From the NCBI GenBank assembly GCA_021789935.1, contig JAJYIR010000004.1, forward strand, positions 62,001 to 126,000: DNA of 64,000 nt. The letters are read 5' to 3'. Positions 33,041 through 41,833 of the stretch are shown here, piece by piece; position 1 is the first letter of the stretch; each line of letters opens with the position of its first letter. The DNA is from Nitrospirota bacterium (GTDB taxonomy: Bacteria; Nitrospirota; Thermodesulfovibrionia; Thermodesulfovibrionales; JdFR-88). A program made the translations under genes and the position numbers. The notes under the pieces are model-generated. The model made no database searches. It saw only the letters and a program-made list of their open reading frames with translations, and had not been told where the DNA came from.

Positions 33041-33950
33041 GGCCCCCGGCGGCATCAGAAAGGTCCTCAGGAAGGTCCTCATTCTGACGCTCAAGTTTGC
33101 TGTCAGCGGAGGTCTTTTATGGCTGGTTTTGCGCAGGGCCGGATTGCAGAGGGTCCTGAACACTGTAAAAAGCATGGATCCGTGGTTCTTTCTGGCTGCT
33201 ACGGCGCTCTATATTCTTGGCACATTCGTATCCATCTTCAGGTGGCGGCTTTTTTTAACGGCAAGGCTGGCTGCTAAAAAACTCTTTTCCCTTTATATGC
33301 TCGGGAGTTTTTTCAACACTTTTCTTCCCGGCATGATAGGGGGCGACGCGGTCAAGGGCTATTATCTTTATAAAGAAACCGGCGGGATGGCGGAGGCCAT
33401 GGCCTCCATATTCATGGACAGGTATCTCGGGTTTGCGGCCCTCATGCTTATAGCCTTTCTGGCTTACCCCGTGGGGTTTCCCTACCTTGAAGGCAAAGGC
33501 CTGGCCTGGCTCATTCCTGTCATTTTCGCTTCGTTCGTGGTGCTGAGCCTGCTTTTCTTCAAGCTCAGGCTGGGCAAGCGGATAAAACTTCTCGCGGATT
33601 TCTATGGATATTTCGGCGTCTATACCAAGCAGACCATCTTTAAAGGGATGCTTATTTCACTTGCGGTGCAATGCATAAGCAATATTCTGGTCTATGTACT
33701 TTCATTGGGCTTCGGGCTGAATGTAAGTCTTCCGCTTTTCTTCGTCTTCGTGCCCCTTATCACAACCTTTTCATCCATACCTCTTTCCATATCGGGCCTT
33801 GGCATCAGGGAGGCGGCCTTCGTGCTCCTCTTTGGCTCCGTTGGGGTCCCTCCGCAAACAGCCACCGCGCTTTCCTTTGCCCTCTTCCTGTCCACAGCGG
33901 CCGGCTCCCTGCCGGGACTCTACGCATATTTAAAGATAAAAAAGAGCTGA
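33012..33950 (+). CDS. UPF0104/AglD-like integral membrane protein
   Basis: The 312-residue protein has about eight TM segments and the family block MLGSFFNTFLPGMIGGDAVKGYYLYKE, plus PLSISGLGIREAAFV, both typical of the lysylphosphatidylglycerol-synthase TM region / UPF0104 family. Members often sit with ArnC/ArnT-like genes and are thought to act in lipid or glycan export. It overlaps the GT2 gene by 29 bases, and the TTG start at 33012 is uncertain. Confidence 0.85.
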   Translation: MARVLATGDKAPGGIRKVLRKVLILTLKFAVSGGLLWLVLRRAGLQRVLNTVKSMDPWFFLAATALYILGTFVSIFRWRLFLTARLAAKKLFSLYMLGSFFNTFLPGMIGGDAVKGYYLYKETGGMAEAMASIFMDRYLGFAALMLIAFLAYPVGFPYLEGKGLAWLIPVIFASFVVLSLLFFKLRLGKRIKLLADFYGYFGVYTKQTIFKGMLISLAVQCISNILVYVLSLGFGLNVSLPLFFVFVPLITTFSSIPLSISGLGIREAAFVLLFGSVGVPPQTATALSFALFLSTAAGSLPGLYAYLKIKKS

Positions 33951-33978
33951 CGGGCTTCCGAAAAAATCCAATATCCGG

Positions 33979-33998
33979 ATTCCCGCCCTCGCGGGAAT
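33979..33998. repeat. Perfect 8-bp inverted repeat
   Basis: ATTCCCGC and GCGGGAAT flank the loop CCTC, 29 bases after the membrane protein gene. There is no T-run, so it may be a REP-like palindrome and not a terminator. I saw no second copy in the window. The rest of the 165-base gap shows nothing else. Confidence 0.5.
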
Positions 33999-34115
33999 GG
34001 CGGCGTAACGTATTTTGCATTCAAAAAACATTTTCCCGGCAACGGATGAGGAAGTAATGCGGCAGGTCGAAGCGTTACGGCAGGGCGTCTCTTCAGCCTC
34101 GGGGAAACAGGCGCC

Positions 34116-35024
34116 TTACGGCGGACACTTGGCACAGACCGAGGCAAAAAGAGAAGTGGAAAGATAGCGGTCTCCCCTGTCCGGCAATATTACCACTATG
34201 ACGCCCTCAACAAGCTTCCGTGACAGCTCGATGGCAGCGAATGCAGCCGCCCCGCTGGACATTCCCACAAAAAGGCCCTCCCGCACGGCAAGGTCCCTGG
34301 CTGTGCGAAAGGCATCATCGTCGTTTACATTTATTTTTTTATCAAGGGCGCCGCTGTCATATATGCCGGGCACTATTGATTCCTGCATGTTCTTTAATCC
34401 CTGTATCTTGTGTCCCAGGTAAGGCTCCACCCCGATGATTGATATGTCCTTCCTGAACTCCCTTAGCCTCTTTCCGGTCCCCATAATGGTCCCGGTAGTG
34501 CCCATCCCGGCAACAAAGTGGGTCACGGTCCCATGCGTCTGCTCTATTATTTCCCCTCCGGTCGTTTCGTAATGGGCCAGTATGTTCGCGGGGTTATTAA
34601 ACTGGTCCGGCATGAAATAGGTACCGGGCGAGGAGGCCATTATCTTTGCCGCAAGCCTTATCGCCCCGTCAGTCCCCTCCCCGGCCGGGCTGAGTACCAG
34701 CTCGGCGCCAAGGGCTTCGAGCGTTCTCCTTCTCTCCAGACTTACGCAGGCCGGCATCACGAGTTTTACTTTCAGCCCCTTTGCCGCGCCAACCATCGCC
34801 AGCCCTATACCCGTGTTTCCGCTTGTTGCCTCAAGTATGACCTTGTCTTTCCGCAGGCTGCCTTCTTTCTCTGCGGCCTCGATCATATATAGCGCGATCC
34901 TGTCTTTCACGGAGCCGCCGGGGTTGGCCCCCTCCAGCTTGGCAAACAGCCGGACCTTCCTGTTGGAATTTAAATTTTCAATGAGGACAAGGGGTGTCCT
35001 CCCTATGCAGTCCAGAACGCTCAT
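34116..35024 (-). CDS. cysK: Cysteine synthase family protein (O-acetylserine sulfhydrylase)
   Basis: This PLP enzyme forms cysteine from O-acetylserine and sulfide. The 302-residue protein has GRTPLVLIENLN, the PLP-lysine block NPGGSVKDR, the substrate loop EATSGNTGIG, and GMGTTGTIMGTGK for the PLP phosphate. CysK and CysM cannot be told apart with certainty. The ATG at 35024 is the family N-terminus. An alternative ATG at 35060 has a G-rich element too close to be a good ribosome site. It diverges from mnmA. Confidence 0.9.
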   Translation of the reverse strand: MSVLDCIGRTPLVLIENLNSNRKVRLFAKLEGANPGGSVKDRIALYMIEAAEKEGSLRKDKVILEATSGNTGIGLAMVGAAKGLKVKLVMPACVSLERRRTLEALGAELVLSPAGEGTDGAIRLAAKIMASSPGTYFMPDQFNNPANILAHYETTGGEIIEQTHGTVTHFVAGMGTTGTIMGTGKRLREFRKDISIIGVEPYLGHKIQGLKNMQESIVPGIYDSGALDKKINVNDDDAFRTARDLAVREGLFVGMSSGAAAFAAIELSRKLVEGVIVVILPDRGDRYLSTSLFASVCAKCPP

Positions 35025-35103
35025 AATTGTGATATCAATAATAACATAAGCAAAGAGCATTTCCCCCCAAAGAGGCCCACCCAAAAAGGGATGCCGGGTG
35101 GGT

Positions 35104-35109
35104 TAAAAT
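35104..35109 (+). promoter_or_regulatory. -10 box directly before mnmA (leaderless start)
   Basis: TAAAAT ends 5 bases before ATG 35115. No good -35 box is present at the right distance and no ribosome site precedes the ATG. Confidence 0.4.
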
Positions 35110-35114
35110 AAATC

Positions 35115-36221
35115 ATGAAAGTTTTGGTAGGAATGAGCGGCGGAGTGGATTCTTCCGTGGCGGCCCTGCTGCTTAAAAAACAGGGCTTCCATGTTGAAGG
35201 CGCAAGCCTGCTTATGTTCGAGACGCGCCTTTCCCGCAAAGACCCCCGCTCCTGCTGCAGTCTCGAAAGCGTAAAGGACGCCGCCCGCACGGCCCGGGCC
35301 ATCGGGATACCCCATCGCGTTATCGATGCCAGGGACGGCTTTATAGAAAAAGTCATCGAGCCTTTTGCCCTTTCCTACTCAAGAGGCCGCACTCCAAACC
35401 CGTGTATCCTGTGCAACAGGCATGTCAAACTTCCCGTCCTGCTGGATGCCGCCATAAAGGAGGGTCCGGATTTTTTCATTGCGACCGGCCATTATGCCCG
35501 GATAAAAACAACCCCTAAGGGCCCTGTCCTTTCGGTGGCGGCCGATCCGAAGAAAGACCAGTCGTACGTGCTTTACGCCCAGGCCAAGGAGGACCTGGCC
35601 AGGCTTGTGCTGCCCTTGGGCGGACTAAGAAAAGAGGATGTCCGGCGCGTGGCAAGGGAAGCAGGCCTTCCTGTCTTTGACAGACCGGAAAGCCAGGAGA
35701 TATGCTTTATCGAAGGCAGGGACTATCCTGCAATGATAAGGGAGCTTTGCCCGGCCGCCATGGCCGGTGGCCCGATACTGGATGAGACAGGCAGGCAGAT
35801 CGGCACCCATGAGGGCATCTGCCGCTACACCATCGGGCAGAGGAAGGGGCTTGGCGGGTGCAGGGACTCGCACGACCCGAAGCCACTGTACGTCTATAGG
35901 ATCGATGCGGCGAAAAACACCGTTTACGCGGGGGGCAGGGAAAAGGCCTTCGCCGGCATGATTGAGGTCGGCGGGCTGAACTGGCTCATTGGCGGGTGGG
36001 TCCGCCTTGAAAAATTCAGGGCCGGGGTAAAGGTCCGCTCGACGATGCCACCCGCCCCGGCAACCGTGTTTGTTTCCGGTTTTACCGGCCCGGCGCGCAT
36101 TGTGTTTGATTCCCCCCAGTGGGCCGCGGCTCCTGGACAAAGCGCGGTCTTTTATGATGGGGGCGCCGTCATAGGGGGAGGCATAATTCTGGAGAAGGAA
36201 GGGGAAACGGCGGATGCCTGA
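35115..36221 (+). CDS. mnmA: tRNA 2-thiouridylase MnmA
   Basis: MnmA thiolates U34 of tRNA Lys, Glu and Gln, using ATP and a persulfide relay. The 368-residue protein has the PP-loop SGGVDSS, TPNPCILCNR (first active Cys), DQSYVLYA, and SQEICFIEG (second Cys), then the C-terminal beta-barrel. The N-terminal region carries an unusual CCSLES in place of the common CCS followed by Asp residues. The next gene overlaps it by 8 bases. Confidence 0.94.
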   Translation: MKVLVGMSGGVDSSVAALLLKKQGFHVEGASLLMFETRLSRKDPRSCCSLESVKDAARTARAIGIPHRVIDARDGFIEKVIEPFALSYSRGRTPNPCILCNRHVKLPVLLDAAIKEGPDFFIATGHYARIKTTPKGPVLSVAADPKKDQSYVLYAQAKEDLARLVLPLGGLRKEDVRRVAREAGLPVFDRPESQEICFIEGRDYPAMIRELCPAAMAGGPILDETGRQIGTHEGICRYTIGQRKGLGGCRDSHDPKPLYVYRIDAAKNTVYAGGREKAFAGMIEVGGLNWLIGGWVRLEKFRAGVKVRSTMPPAPATVFVSGFTGPARIVFDSPQWAAAPGQSAVFYDGGAVIGGGIILEKEGETADA

Positions 36222-37149
36222 AGGAAAAATCGTATCGATAAACGTAAGCCCTAAAAAGGGCACAAGAAAAATTCCTGTTCCGGAGGCCCTGCTCAGGGAA
36301 AACTTCGGCATCGAGGGGGACGCCCACGCGTCCTCGTCCTGGCATCGCCAGGTAAGCCTTCTTGCCATGGAAAGCATAGGGAAGGCGCAGTGTTCGCTGG
36401 CAAAAAAGGGAGCGGAAAGGGCGCTGGCCCCCGGGGATTTCGCGGAAAACATAACGACGGAGGGCCTGGCGCTGGCGGAACTCCCGGTGGGCACGAAACT
36501 CCTGATAGGCCAGTCCCTTGCCGAAGTTACGCAGATAGGGAAACGATGCCATGAAAAATGCGAGATATACAAGCTGGCCGGGGACTGCATAATGCCCAAG
36601 GAAGGCATATTCGTAAAGGTGCTGTCAGAAGGCATGATAAAGATCGGAGACCCCGTGGCTGTCCTTCAGATCACGGCGGCAGTCATAACCCTGAGCGACA
36701 AGGGCTCCAAGGGCGAGCGCGCCGACGAAAGCGGACCGCTCATCTCGAAACTCCTGGCCGGCGCCGGCGCCGGCGTCCTCCATTACGAGATGATCCCTGA
36801 TGATATGGAGCTGATCAAGGAGAGGCTTATCAGGTATTCCTCCATGGTGGACCTCATAATCACCACAGGCGGCACCGGGCTTTCGGCCAGGGACATAACC
36901 CCCGAGGCCACGGCCGCTGTCGTTGAAAGACAGTTGCCGGGGCTTGCCGAAGCGATAAGGGCCCACGGCATGCAAAAGACCAAAAGGGCCATGCTATCAA
37001 GGGGTATTGCGGGCACAAGGGGGGTTTGCCTTATAATAAACCTGCCTGGAAGCCCCAAGGCTGTGCGGGAAGGTCTTGAGTCAGTTATTGATGTCATACC
37101 GCACGCGATAAGTAAAATAAAGGGCCCAGGGGAGGACTGCGCGATATGA
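36214..37149 (+). CDS. MOSC-MogA/MoaB fusion protein
   Basis: The 311-residue protein joins a MOSC domain (about 1-150: FGIEGDAHAS, HRQVSLLAME, LAPGDFAENITTEGL) to a MogA/MoaB molybdopterin-binding domain (about 152-300: AAVITLSDKGSKGERADESGP and IITTGGTGLSARDITPEAT). MogA adenylates molybdopterin. MOSC domains carry sulfur to or act with molybdenum cofactor. Fusion suggests a single protein that finishes and delivers the cofactor. It lies between mnmA and ccdA with overlaps at both ends. Confidence 0.92.
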   Translation: MPEGKIVSINVSPKKGTRKIPVPEALLRENFGIEGDAHASSSWHRQVSLLAMESIGKAQCSLAKKGAERALAPGDFAENITTEGLALAELPVGTKLLIGQSLAEVTQIGKRCHEKCEIYKLAGDCIMPKEGIFVKVLSEGMIKIGDPVAVLQITAAVITLSDKGSKGERADESGPLISKLLAGAGAGVLHYEMIPDDMELIKERLIRYSSMVDLIITTGGTGLSARDITPEATAAVVERQLPGLAEAIRAHGMQKTKRAMLSRGIAGTRGVCLIINLPGSPKAVREGLESVIDVIPHAISKIKGPGEDCAI

Positions 37150-37892
37150 ATGACATCTCTTTCCCTCTGGCGTTTGCGGCTGGCCTGCTGTCTTTTCTTT
37201 CCCCTTGCGTTCTGCCCCTCGTCCCCTCGTATATTTCCTTCATAACAGGCCTTTCATTTGAAAGCCTGACGGCGGCCGGAGTGGAGCAGAAGAGGGCAAG
37301 GATAAAGCGCGCCACTATCGCCAATTCAGTCTCGTTCATATTTGGTTTTTCCGCCGTTTTCATTGGCCTTGGCGCTTCTTCTTCCGTTATAGGACAATGG
37401 CTTTTCCATTACCAGGACAAGATACGCATAGTGGGAGGATTGGTCACGATCATCTTTGGCCTTTTCATCTCGGGCATCCTCAAGCTTGATTTCCTGATGA
37501 AGGAGCGGAAGTTCCATCTGAGCGGCCGTCCGGCCGGCTATATCGGGGCCTTCCTCATAGGGATGACCTTCGCCGCCGGATGGACCCCGTGCATAGGCCC
37601 CATACTTGGCGGCATCCTTCTGGTTGCGGCCACCAAAGGCTCCACCTTCTACGGGCTGAAACTCCTGTCGGTCTATTCCCTCGGGCTGGCCTTCCCATTT
37701 TTCGCCTCCGCCCTCGCGATGAACACATTCCTGAGCTACTCAAAGAGGATCATGAAATACATGAGAACCGTCATGTTTGCCAGCGGCGTGATAATGATAC
37801 TTTTCGGCATCATGCTCCTTGAAAATAAAGTAAGGGGGCTTGCAGGACTGATGGGCGGCTTGGGAGTGGACGCGGGCAAATTCCTCAAGTAA
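37146..37892 (+). CDS. ccdA: CcdA-type cytochrome c biogenesis / thiol-transport membrane protein
   Basis: The 248-residue protein has six TM helices and the DsbD/CcdA core with the two conserved cysteines: SPCVLPLVPSYI in helix 1 and GWTPCIGPILGG in helix 4. It passes reductant from cytoplasmic thioredoxin to the periplasm for haem attachment. It directly precedes the multihaem cytochrome cluster, which fits this job. ATG overlaps the MOSC-MogA stop by 4 bases. Confidence 0.92.
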   Translation: MNDISFPLAFAAGLLSFLSPCVLPLVPSYISFITGLSFESLTAAGVEQKRARIKRATIANSVSFIFGFSAVFIGLGASSSVIGQWLFHYQDKIRIVGGLVTIIFGLFISGILKLDFLMKERKFHLSGRPAGYIGAFLIGMTFAAGWTPCIGPILGGILLVAATKGSTFYGLKLLSVYSLGLAFPFFASALAMNTFLSYSKRIMKYMRTVMFASGVIMILFGIMLLENKVRGLAGLMGGLGVDAGKFLK

Positions 37893-38047
37893 AAAAATCT
37901 GGCCTTGGGCCTTAAACAAAAATAAATAAGGATCGTTTCTTTCCGTCGACAGGTATTATTTTTGCGATCCCTGGCAATTCCACAGAGGTGTATTTTCCGT
38001 AATGACAATGCAGATAAGACGGTTGCAACGCGTATTAAGAAAAAACC

Positions 38048-38077
38048 TTGACACCCTTTTAAAACATATTTTATCAT
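38048..38077 (+). promoter_or_regulatory. Predicted sigma-70 promoter of the cytochrome/NrfD operon
   Basis: A perfect TTGACA (38048-38053) and TATCAT (38072-38077, 5/6) are spaced by 18 bases, 30 bases upstream of ATG 38107. AGAGGGA serves as ribosome site. Confidence 0.7.
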
Positions 38078-38106
38078 ACACAAGTTTTTGAAAAAAGAGG
38101 GAATAA

Positions 38107-38622
38107 ATGGGAAAAAAAATCATCGCAGTAATTTTATTCGTGCTTGTGCCTCTGTCGTTCGCCTTTGCTGCTCAACAGGATTATCCTCTGCCTAATCCTA
38201 AGGACATCATGGCTCGTCCTCCGTTCCCTAAACAGGATCAGGGGTTGTGGCCATGCTCCCAGTGCCATGCGGCAATGCCCGTCAATTACAAGATAAGAAA
38301 ACTTACCGAGATGCATCAGGATGTCGTGCTGAAACATATGCCTGGCGGGTGGTGTTTTGACTGCCACAATCCTACCAACAGGGACACATTAAAGCTGATT
38401 ACCGGACAAACGGTCAGTTTTGATCAGTCTTATCTCGTTTGCGCCCAGTGTCATGGCTTCATATTCAAGGAATGGAAGGCAGGGTTGCACGGCAAGAGGA
38501 CGGGTATGTGGAATGGAGAGAAAAAATATTTCCAGTGCATAAACTGCCATTGGCCGCATGACCCGAAGTTCAAATCCATCAAACCCTTCCCGGCTCCGCT
38601 AAGGCCGTCGGATATAAAATAG
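38107..38622 (+). CDS. Tetrahaem c-type cytochrome
   Basis: The 171-residue protein has a signal peptide (IIAVILFVLVPLSFAFA) and four CxxCH motifs (CSQCH, CFDCH, CAQCH, CINCH), so it is a periplasmic four-haem cytochrome. It heads an operon with a four-cluster Fe-S protein and an NrfD-type membrane subunit, an arrangement used by membrane complexes that exchange electrons between quinone and periplasm. The redox partner is unknown. Confidence 0.93.
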   Translation: MGKKIIAVILFVLVPLSFAFAAQQDYPLPNPKDIMARPPFPKQDQGLWPCSQCHAAMPVNYKIRKLTEMHQDVVLKHMPGGWCFDCHNPTNRDTLKLITGQTVSFDQSYLVCAQCHGFIFKEWKAGLHGKRTGMWNGEKKYFQCINCHWPHDPKFKSIKPFPAPLRPSDIK

Positions 38623-38642
38623 CAGGGGGATTTGCAGGCATT

Positions 38643-39602
38643 ATGAAAGACAAAGACGAAAAAAAGATCGAAAAAAGAGAACTGAAGATAAACCGCAGGG
38701 CCCTGCTGAAGGGCGCTTTGGCAGGTGCGGCTACTACCATGCTCCCCCTGAACAGGGCGGACGCCTCCTTTTCGGATTTCTGGGAGTCATTTTTCCAGAA
38801 GCACTTCAGGGAGATGTCTGACGCGGAAAAGAAAAAGGTCGTTGAGCGCCTGGAGCGGGAATATGAACAAAAATACAAAAAGGCCATCAAGATCGGCATC
38901 GAGCCGGCAATGCCCGGAGTCCTGTTCGGCTACGGGCTTGACCTTTCGCGCTGCATCGGCTGCAGGACCTGCGTTTATGCGTGCGTTAAAGAGAACAATC
39001 AGTCCAGGGACCCCCAGGTCCAGTGGATACAGGTGCTCAGGTTCAAACATGGTGAATTAATGCATTGGGAGAAAGCGGATAAATATTATGACCCGAAGCT
39101 GGTTCCTGAACCCGGGTACTTTTACATGCCCGTTGCGTGCCAGCAATGCGAGAATCCGCCCTGCGTCAGGGCATGCCCTACCCAGGCGACCTGGAAAGAG
39201 CCGGATGGCATTGTGGTGGTCGATTACAACTGGTGCATAGGCTGCAGGTATTGCATGGCCGCCTGCCCTTACGGGGCCAGACATTTCAACTGGGCGGAGC
39301 CCGGCATAAAGTCTGAGGACATAAATCCGAATACCCATTATCTCGGCAATCGCCCGCGGTATAAAGGGGTTGTGGAAAAATGCACCTTCTGTGTTCAGAG
39401 GACGAGAAAAGGCAGGTATACCGCCTGCGTCGAAGCCTGCCCGGTGGGCGCCCGGAAGTTCGGAAATCTCCTGGACCCTAAAAGCGAGATCAGGTATGCC
39501 ATGGAGCATAAAAGAACCTTCAGGCTCAAGGATGAACTGAATACGCACCCGAAATTTTTCTACTTCTTTGATTTCGAGGCGGGGGAAAGGTTTACAGGAT
39601 GA
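38643..39602 (+). CDS. Periplasmic four-cluster ferredoxin-like Fe-S subunit (NrfC/DmsB/HybA type)
   Basis: The 319-residue protein has a twin-arginine signal (NRRALLKGALAGAATTML) and four cysteine groups: CIGCRTCVYAC, CQQCENPPCVRAC, CIGCRYCMAAC, and CTFC with CVEAC. This gives ligands for four [4Fe-4S] clusters. Residues 45-85 form an extra charged helix. It passes electrons between the tetrahaem cytochrome and the NrfD subunit. There is no C-terminal anchor. The following gene overlaps by 4 bases. Confidence 0.93.
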   Translation: MKDKDEKKIEKRELKINRRALLKGALAGAATTMLPLNRADASFSDFWESFFQKHFREMSDAEKKKVVERLEREYEQKYKKAIKIGIEPAMPGVLFGYGLDLSRCIGCRTCVYACVKENNQSRDPQVQWIQVLRFKHGELMHWEKADKYYDPKLVPEPGYFYMPVACQQCENPPCVRACPTQATWKEPDGIVVVDYNWCIGCRYCMAACPYGARHFNWAEPGIKSEDINPNTHYLGNRPRYKGVVEKCTFCVQRTRKGRYTACVEACPVGARKFGNLLDPKSEIRYAMEHKRTFRLKDELNTHPKFFYFFDFEAGERFTG

Positions 39603-40885
39603 TACAAACAATAAAGAATTTTATTATCGCATGGGGATCGATATTCAAAGGCAGCGCTAAGTATTACCTGTGGCTTGCGTTCCTTGCATTCCTTATGGCT
39701 ATCGGAGTGCATGCGTATATCGGACAGGCGGAGCATGGCCTTATAATGACCGCCATGAGGGACCAGGTGTCATGGGGTTTTTATATCTCCAACTTCACCT
39801 TCCTTGTGGGCGTTGCCGCGGCGGCCGTTCTGCTGGTGATCCCCGCATATGTTCACCACGACAAATCCATCAAAGAAATAGTATTGTTCGGCGAACTGAT
39901 GGCAATCACAGCTATTGTGATGTGCATAATGTTTATCATGACGGACCTTGGCCAGCCCCTCAGGGTCTGGCATATCCTTCCGCCTCCGATAGGCTTGATG
40001 CACTGGCCGTCGTCGCTTCTTGCCTGGGACGTTCTGGTGCTGAACGGTTATCTTTTCCTCAATATCATTATTGCCTTTTACATACTGTACAAGCTTTCCC
40101 GCGGGGAACACTACAACATGAAGTCCTTCGTCGGCTTCCTGATCTACCTGTCAATACCCGCTGCGATCAGCATACACACCGTAACCGCGTTTCTTTACAA
40201 CGCCGCGTTTTCCAGACCCTTCTGGAGCGCCTCCATACTTGCGCCGCGGTTCATTGCATCCGCACTATGTTCCGGGCCAGCCCTGATGCTTTTAGTGTTT
40301 CAGGTGGTCAGGAAGGTCACCGATGTGAAGATAGAGGACAAGGCTATCTTCAAGGTCGCTACCCTGATCACATATGCCATGGCTGTAAACCTGTTTTTTT
40401 TAGGCGCGGAAGTGTTTCAGTCATTCTATTCCGGAACTGCGGAGACGGCTTCGATCCATTACCTGTTCTTTGGATATAATGGGCAGACGAACCTGGTCCC
40501 GTACATATGGACCGCGGTTATATCCAATATCACCGCGTTCCTGCTGATCCTCAATCCGAAGACGCGTGAGAACTTTGTAACGCTCAACGTCGCATGCGTG
40601 CTCATGATCGTCGGAATATATCTTGAAAAGGGGATGGGCCTTGTAATTCCCGGCTTTACCCCCGATGCCCTCGGCGAGATCTATCAATACACGCCCACCG
40701 CGACCGAGCTTTTGGTCTCACTCGGAGTATGGGCTATGGGGGCAATGATCTACACCTTTTTGCTCAAGTTTGCCATTCCCGTATATACGGGAAAACTGAG
40801 ATTCGCATCCTCGGGGAAAGAGGCCATTCACGAGGTAAAGGCTGTAAGGCCCCATGTGGAGGAAGTACCCGAAGAACAACTCTGA
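39599..40885 (+). CDS. NrfD/PsrC-type integral membrane quinone-interacting subunit
   Basis: The 428-residue protein has about ten TM helices and NrfD-family features (MRDQVSWGFYISNFTFLVGVAAAAVLL, then GELMAITAIVMCIMFIMTDLGQP and WHILPPPIGLMHWPSSLLAWD). Such subunits bind menaquinol and, in some complexes, may move protons. Together with the two preceding genes it forms a three-subunit complex resembling Nrf, Qrc or Act modules but without a catalytic molybdenum subunit. A strong terminator follows. Confidence 0.93.
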   Translation: MIQTIKNFIIAWGSIFKGSAKYYLWLAFLAFLMAIGVHAYIGQAEHGLIMTAMRDQVSWGFYISNFTFLVGVAAAAVLLVIPAYVHHDKSIKEIVLFGELMAITAIVMCIMFIMTDLGQPLRVWHILPPPIGLMHWPSSLLAWDVLVLNGYLFLNIIIAFYILYKLSRGEHYNMKSFVGFLIYLSIPAAISIHTVTAFLYNAAFSRPFWSASILAPRFIASALCSGPALMLLVFQVVRKVTDVKIEDKAIFKVATLITYAMAVNLFFLGAEVFQSFYSGTAETASIHYLFFGYNGQTNLVPYIWTAVISNITAFLLILNPKTRENFVTLNVACVLMIVGIYLEKGMGLVIPGFTPDALGEIYQYTPTATELLVSLGVWAMGAMIYTFLLKFAIPVYTGKLRFASSGKEAIHEVKAVRPHVEEVPEEQL

Positions 40886-40905
40886 TACTTAGACTGATAC
40901 TTCAT

Positions 40906-40950
40906 CAAGCCGGCGCGTGCAGCAGTGCTCTGTCAGCGCCGGCTTGTTAT
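40906..40950 (+). terminator. Terminator after the NrfD gene
   Basis: CAAGCCGGCGC (40906-40916) and GCGCCGGCTTG (40936-40946) form a perfect 11-bp stem with a 19-base loop, followed by TTATTTG. It separates the NrfD operon from the bc-complex operon. Confidence 0.75.
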
Positions 40951-40996
40951 TTGACCCCCAGCCTGCCGCGTCGAGAGCCTCCTGAATGTCGATATA

Positions 40997-41026
40997 TTGA
41001 CAAACAATGTATTAATTGCTAATTAT
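40997..41026 (+). promoter_or_regulatory. Possible promoter of the bc-complex operon
   Basis: A perfect TTGACA lies at 40997-41002 in an AT-rich stretch about 110 bases before ATG 41113. The -10 region (around 41019-41026, TAATTAT) is a poor match, so the assignment is tentative. Confidence 0.3.
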
Positions 41027-41112
41027 TTAATCATCCAATTTCAATTCAGATTCAAATTGACTGATTTCGGGATTTTTGTGATCTCAATCAAATAACGTCT
41101 GGGGCAGAGGAT

Positions 41113-41832
41113 ATGAGCGAAAAAAAATCTGGTCTTACGGTCTTCATCTGTGCAGTGGCTTTAATCTTTTCAGTAAGCGCCTTCGGGCAAAAAAACGTTT
41201 CACAGCAGAAAAGCAACGCAGCAAAGAGCATCTCCTGTGTCAACTGCCACAAGACCCTAGGCGGCGAGCTCACCAAGCCTGTCACCGAATGGACGGGCTC
41301 CATTCACTATCAAAACGGTATCACCTGCAATATGTGCCATGGCGGCGATCCCGCCGCGACAACGATGGAAAAAGCCATGTCAAAAGATCACGGGTTCATC
41401 GGGGCGCCACACGGGCAGGCCCAGTTCGATGCCTGCGCAAAATGCCATGCCACTGAGGTCTCCATGTACGCAAAAAGCCTTATGGGCAAGGCCTACCTGG
41501 AAGGCAAGGGCGGCCCTTCGTGCGCCAAGTGCCACGGGCCGCATCATAACGTAATACCGGAAGTCCCCCAGCTCTGCAAGAGCTGCCACAAGGACACCAC
41601 CGGTTTTGACCAGATCGACCCGATGAACGTGACCCCGTCCACCGTACAGATGCTTTCAAAGATGAAGATAAAGCTTGGCGAGCAGAAGGTGTCCGGGACG
41701 AGGCCTGCTGCGGCCCCCAAGATCAGCGAAGATCTGGACCCTTACAAGATAGGGCTTGTGGCCTTCGGCGGCTCCATTTTTGTCTTCATCCTGGGTTATA
41801 TCATATATCTGATACTGGAAAAGAGGGACTGA
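41113..41832 (+). CDS. Membrane-anchored pentahaem c-type cytochrome of a bc-type complex
   Basis: The 239-residue protein has an N-terminal signal or anchor, five CxxCH motifs (CVNCH, CNMCH, CAKCH twice, CKSCH) and a C-terminal TM helix (IGLVAFGGSIFVFILGYIIYLIL). Position ahead of Rieske and cytochrome b genes suggests it replaces cytochrome c1 as the exit subunit. A GCAGAGGAT ribosome site precedes ATG 41113. Two bases separate it from the next gene. Confidence 0.92.
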   Translation: MSEKKSGLTVFICAVALIFSVSAFGQKNVSQQKSNAAKSISCVNCHKTLGGELTKPVTEWTGSIHYQNGITCNMCHGGDPAATTMEKAMSKDHGFIGAPHGQAQFDACAKCHATEVSMYAKSLMGKAYLEGKGGPSCAKCHGPHHNVIPEVPQLCKSCHKDTTGFDQIDPMNVTPSTVQMLSKMKIKLGEQKVSGTRPAAAPKISEDLDPYKIGLVAFGGSIFVFILGYIIYLILEKRD

Positions 41833-41833
41833 G

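Noticed and set aside
33979-33998. Rho-independent terminator after the UPF0104 gene
   Set aside because: The inverted repeat is perfect but lacks a T-run on either strand, so it is listed as a repeat.
35625-36635. A 336-codon minus-strand frame opposite mnmA and the MOSC gene
   Set aside because: No domain is recognisable, and both plus-strand genes show complete family motifs over the same bases.
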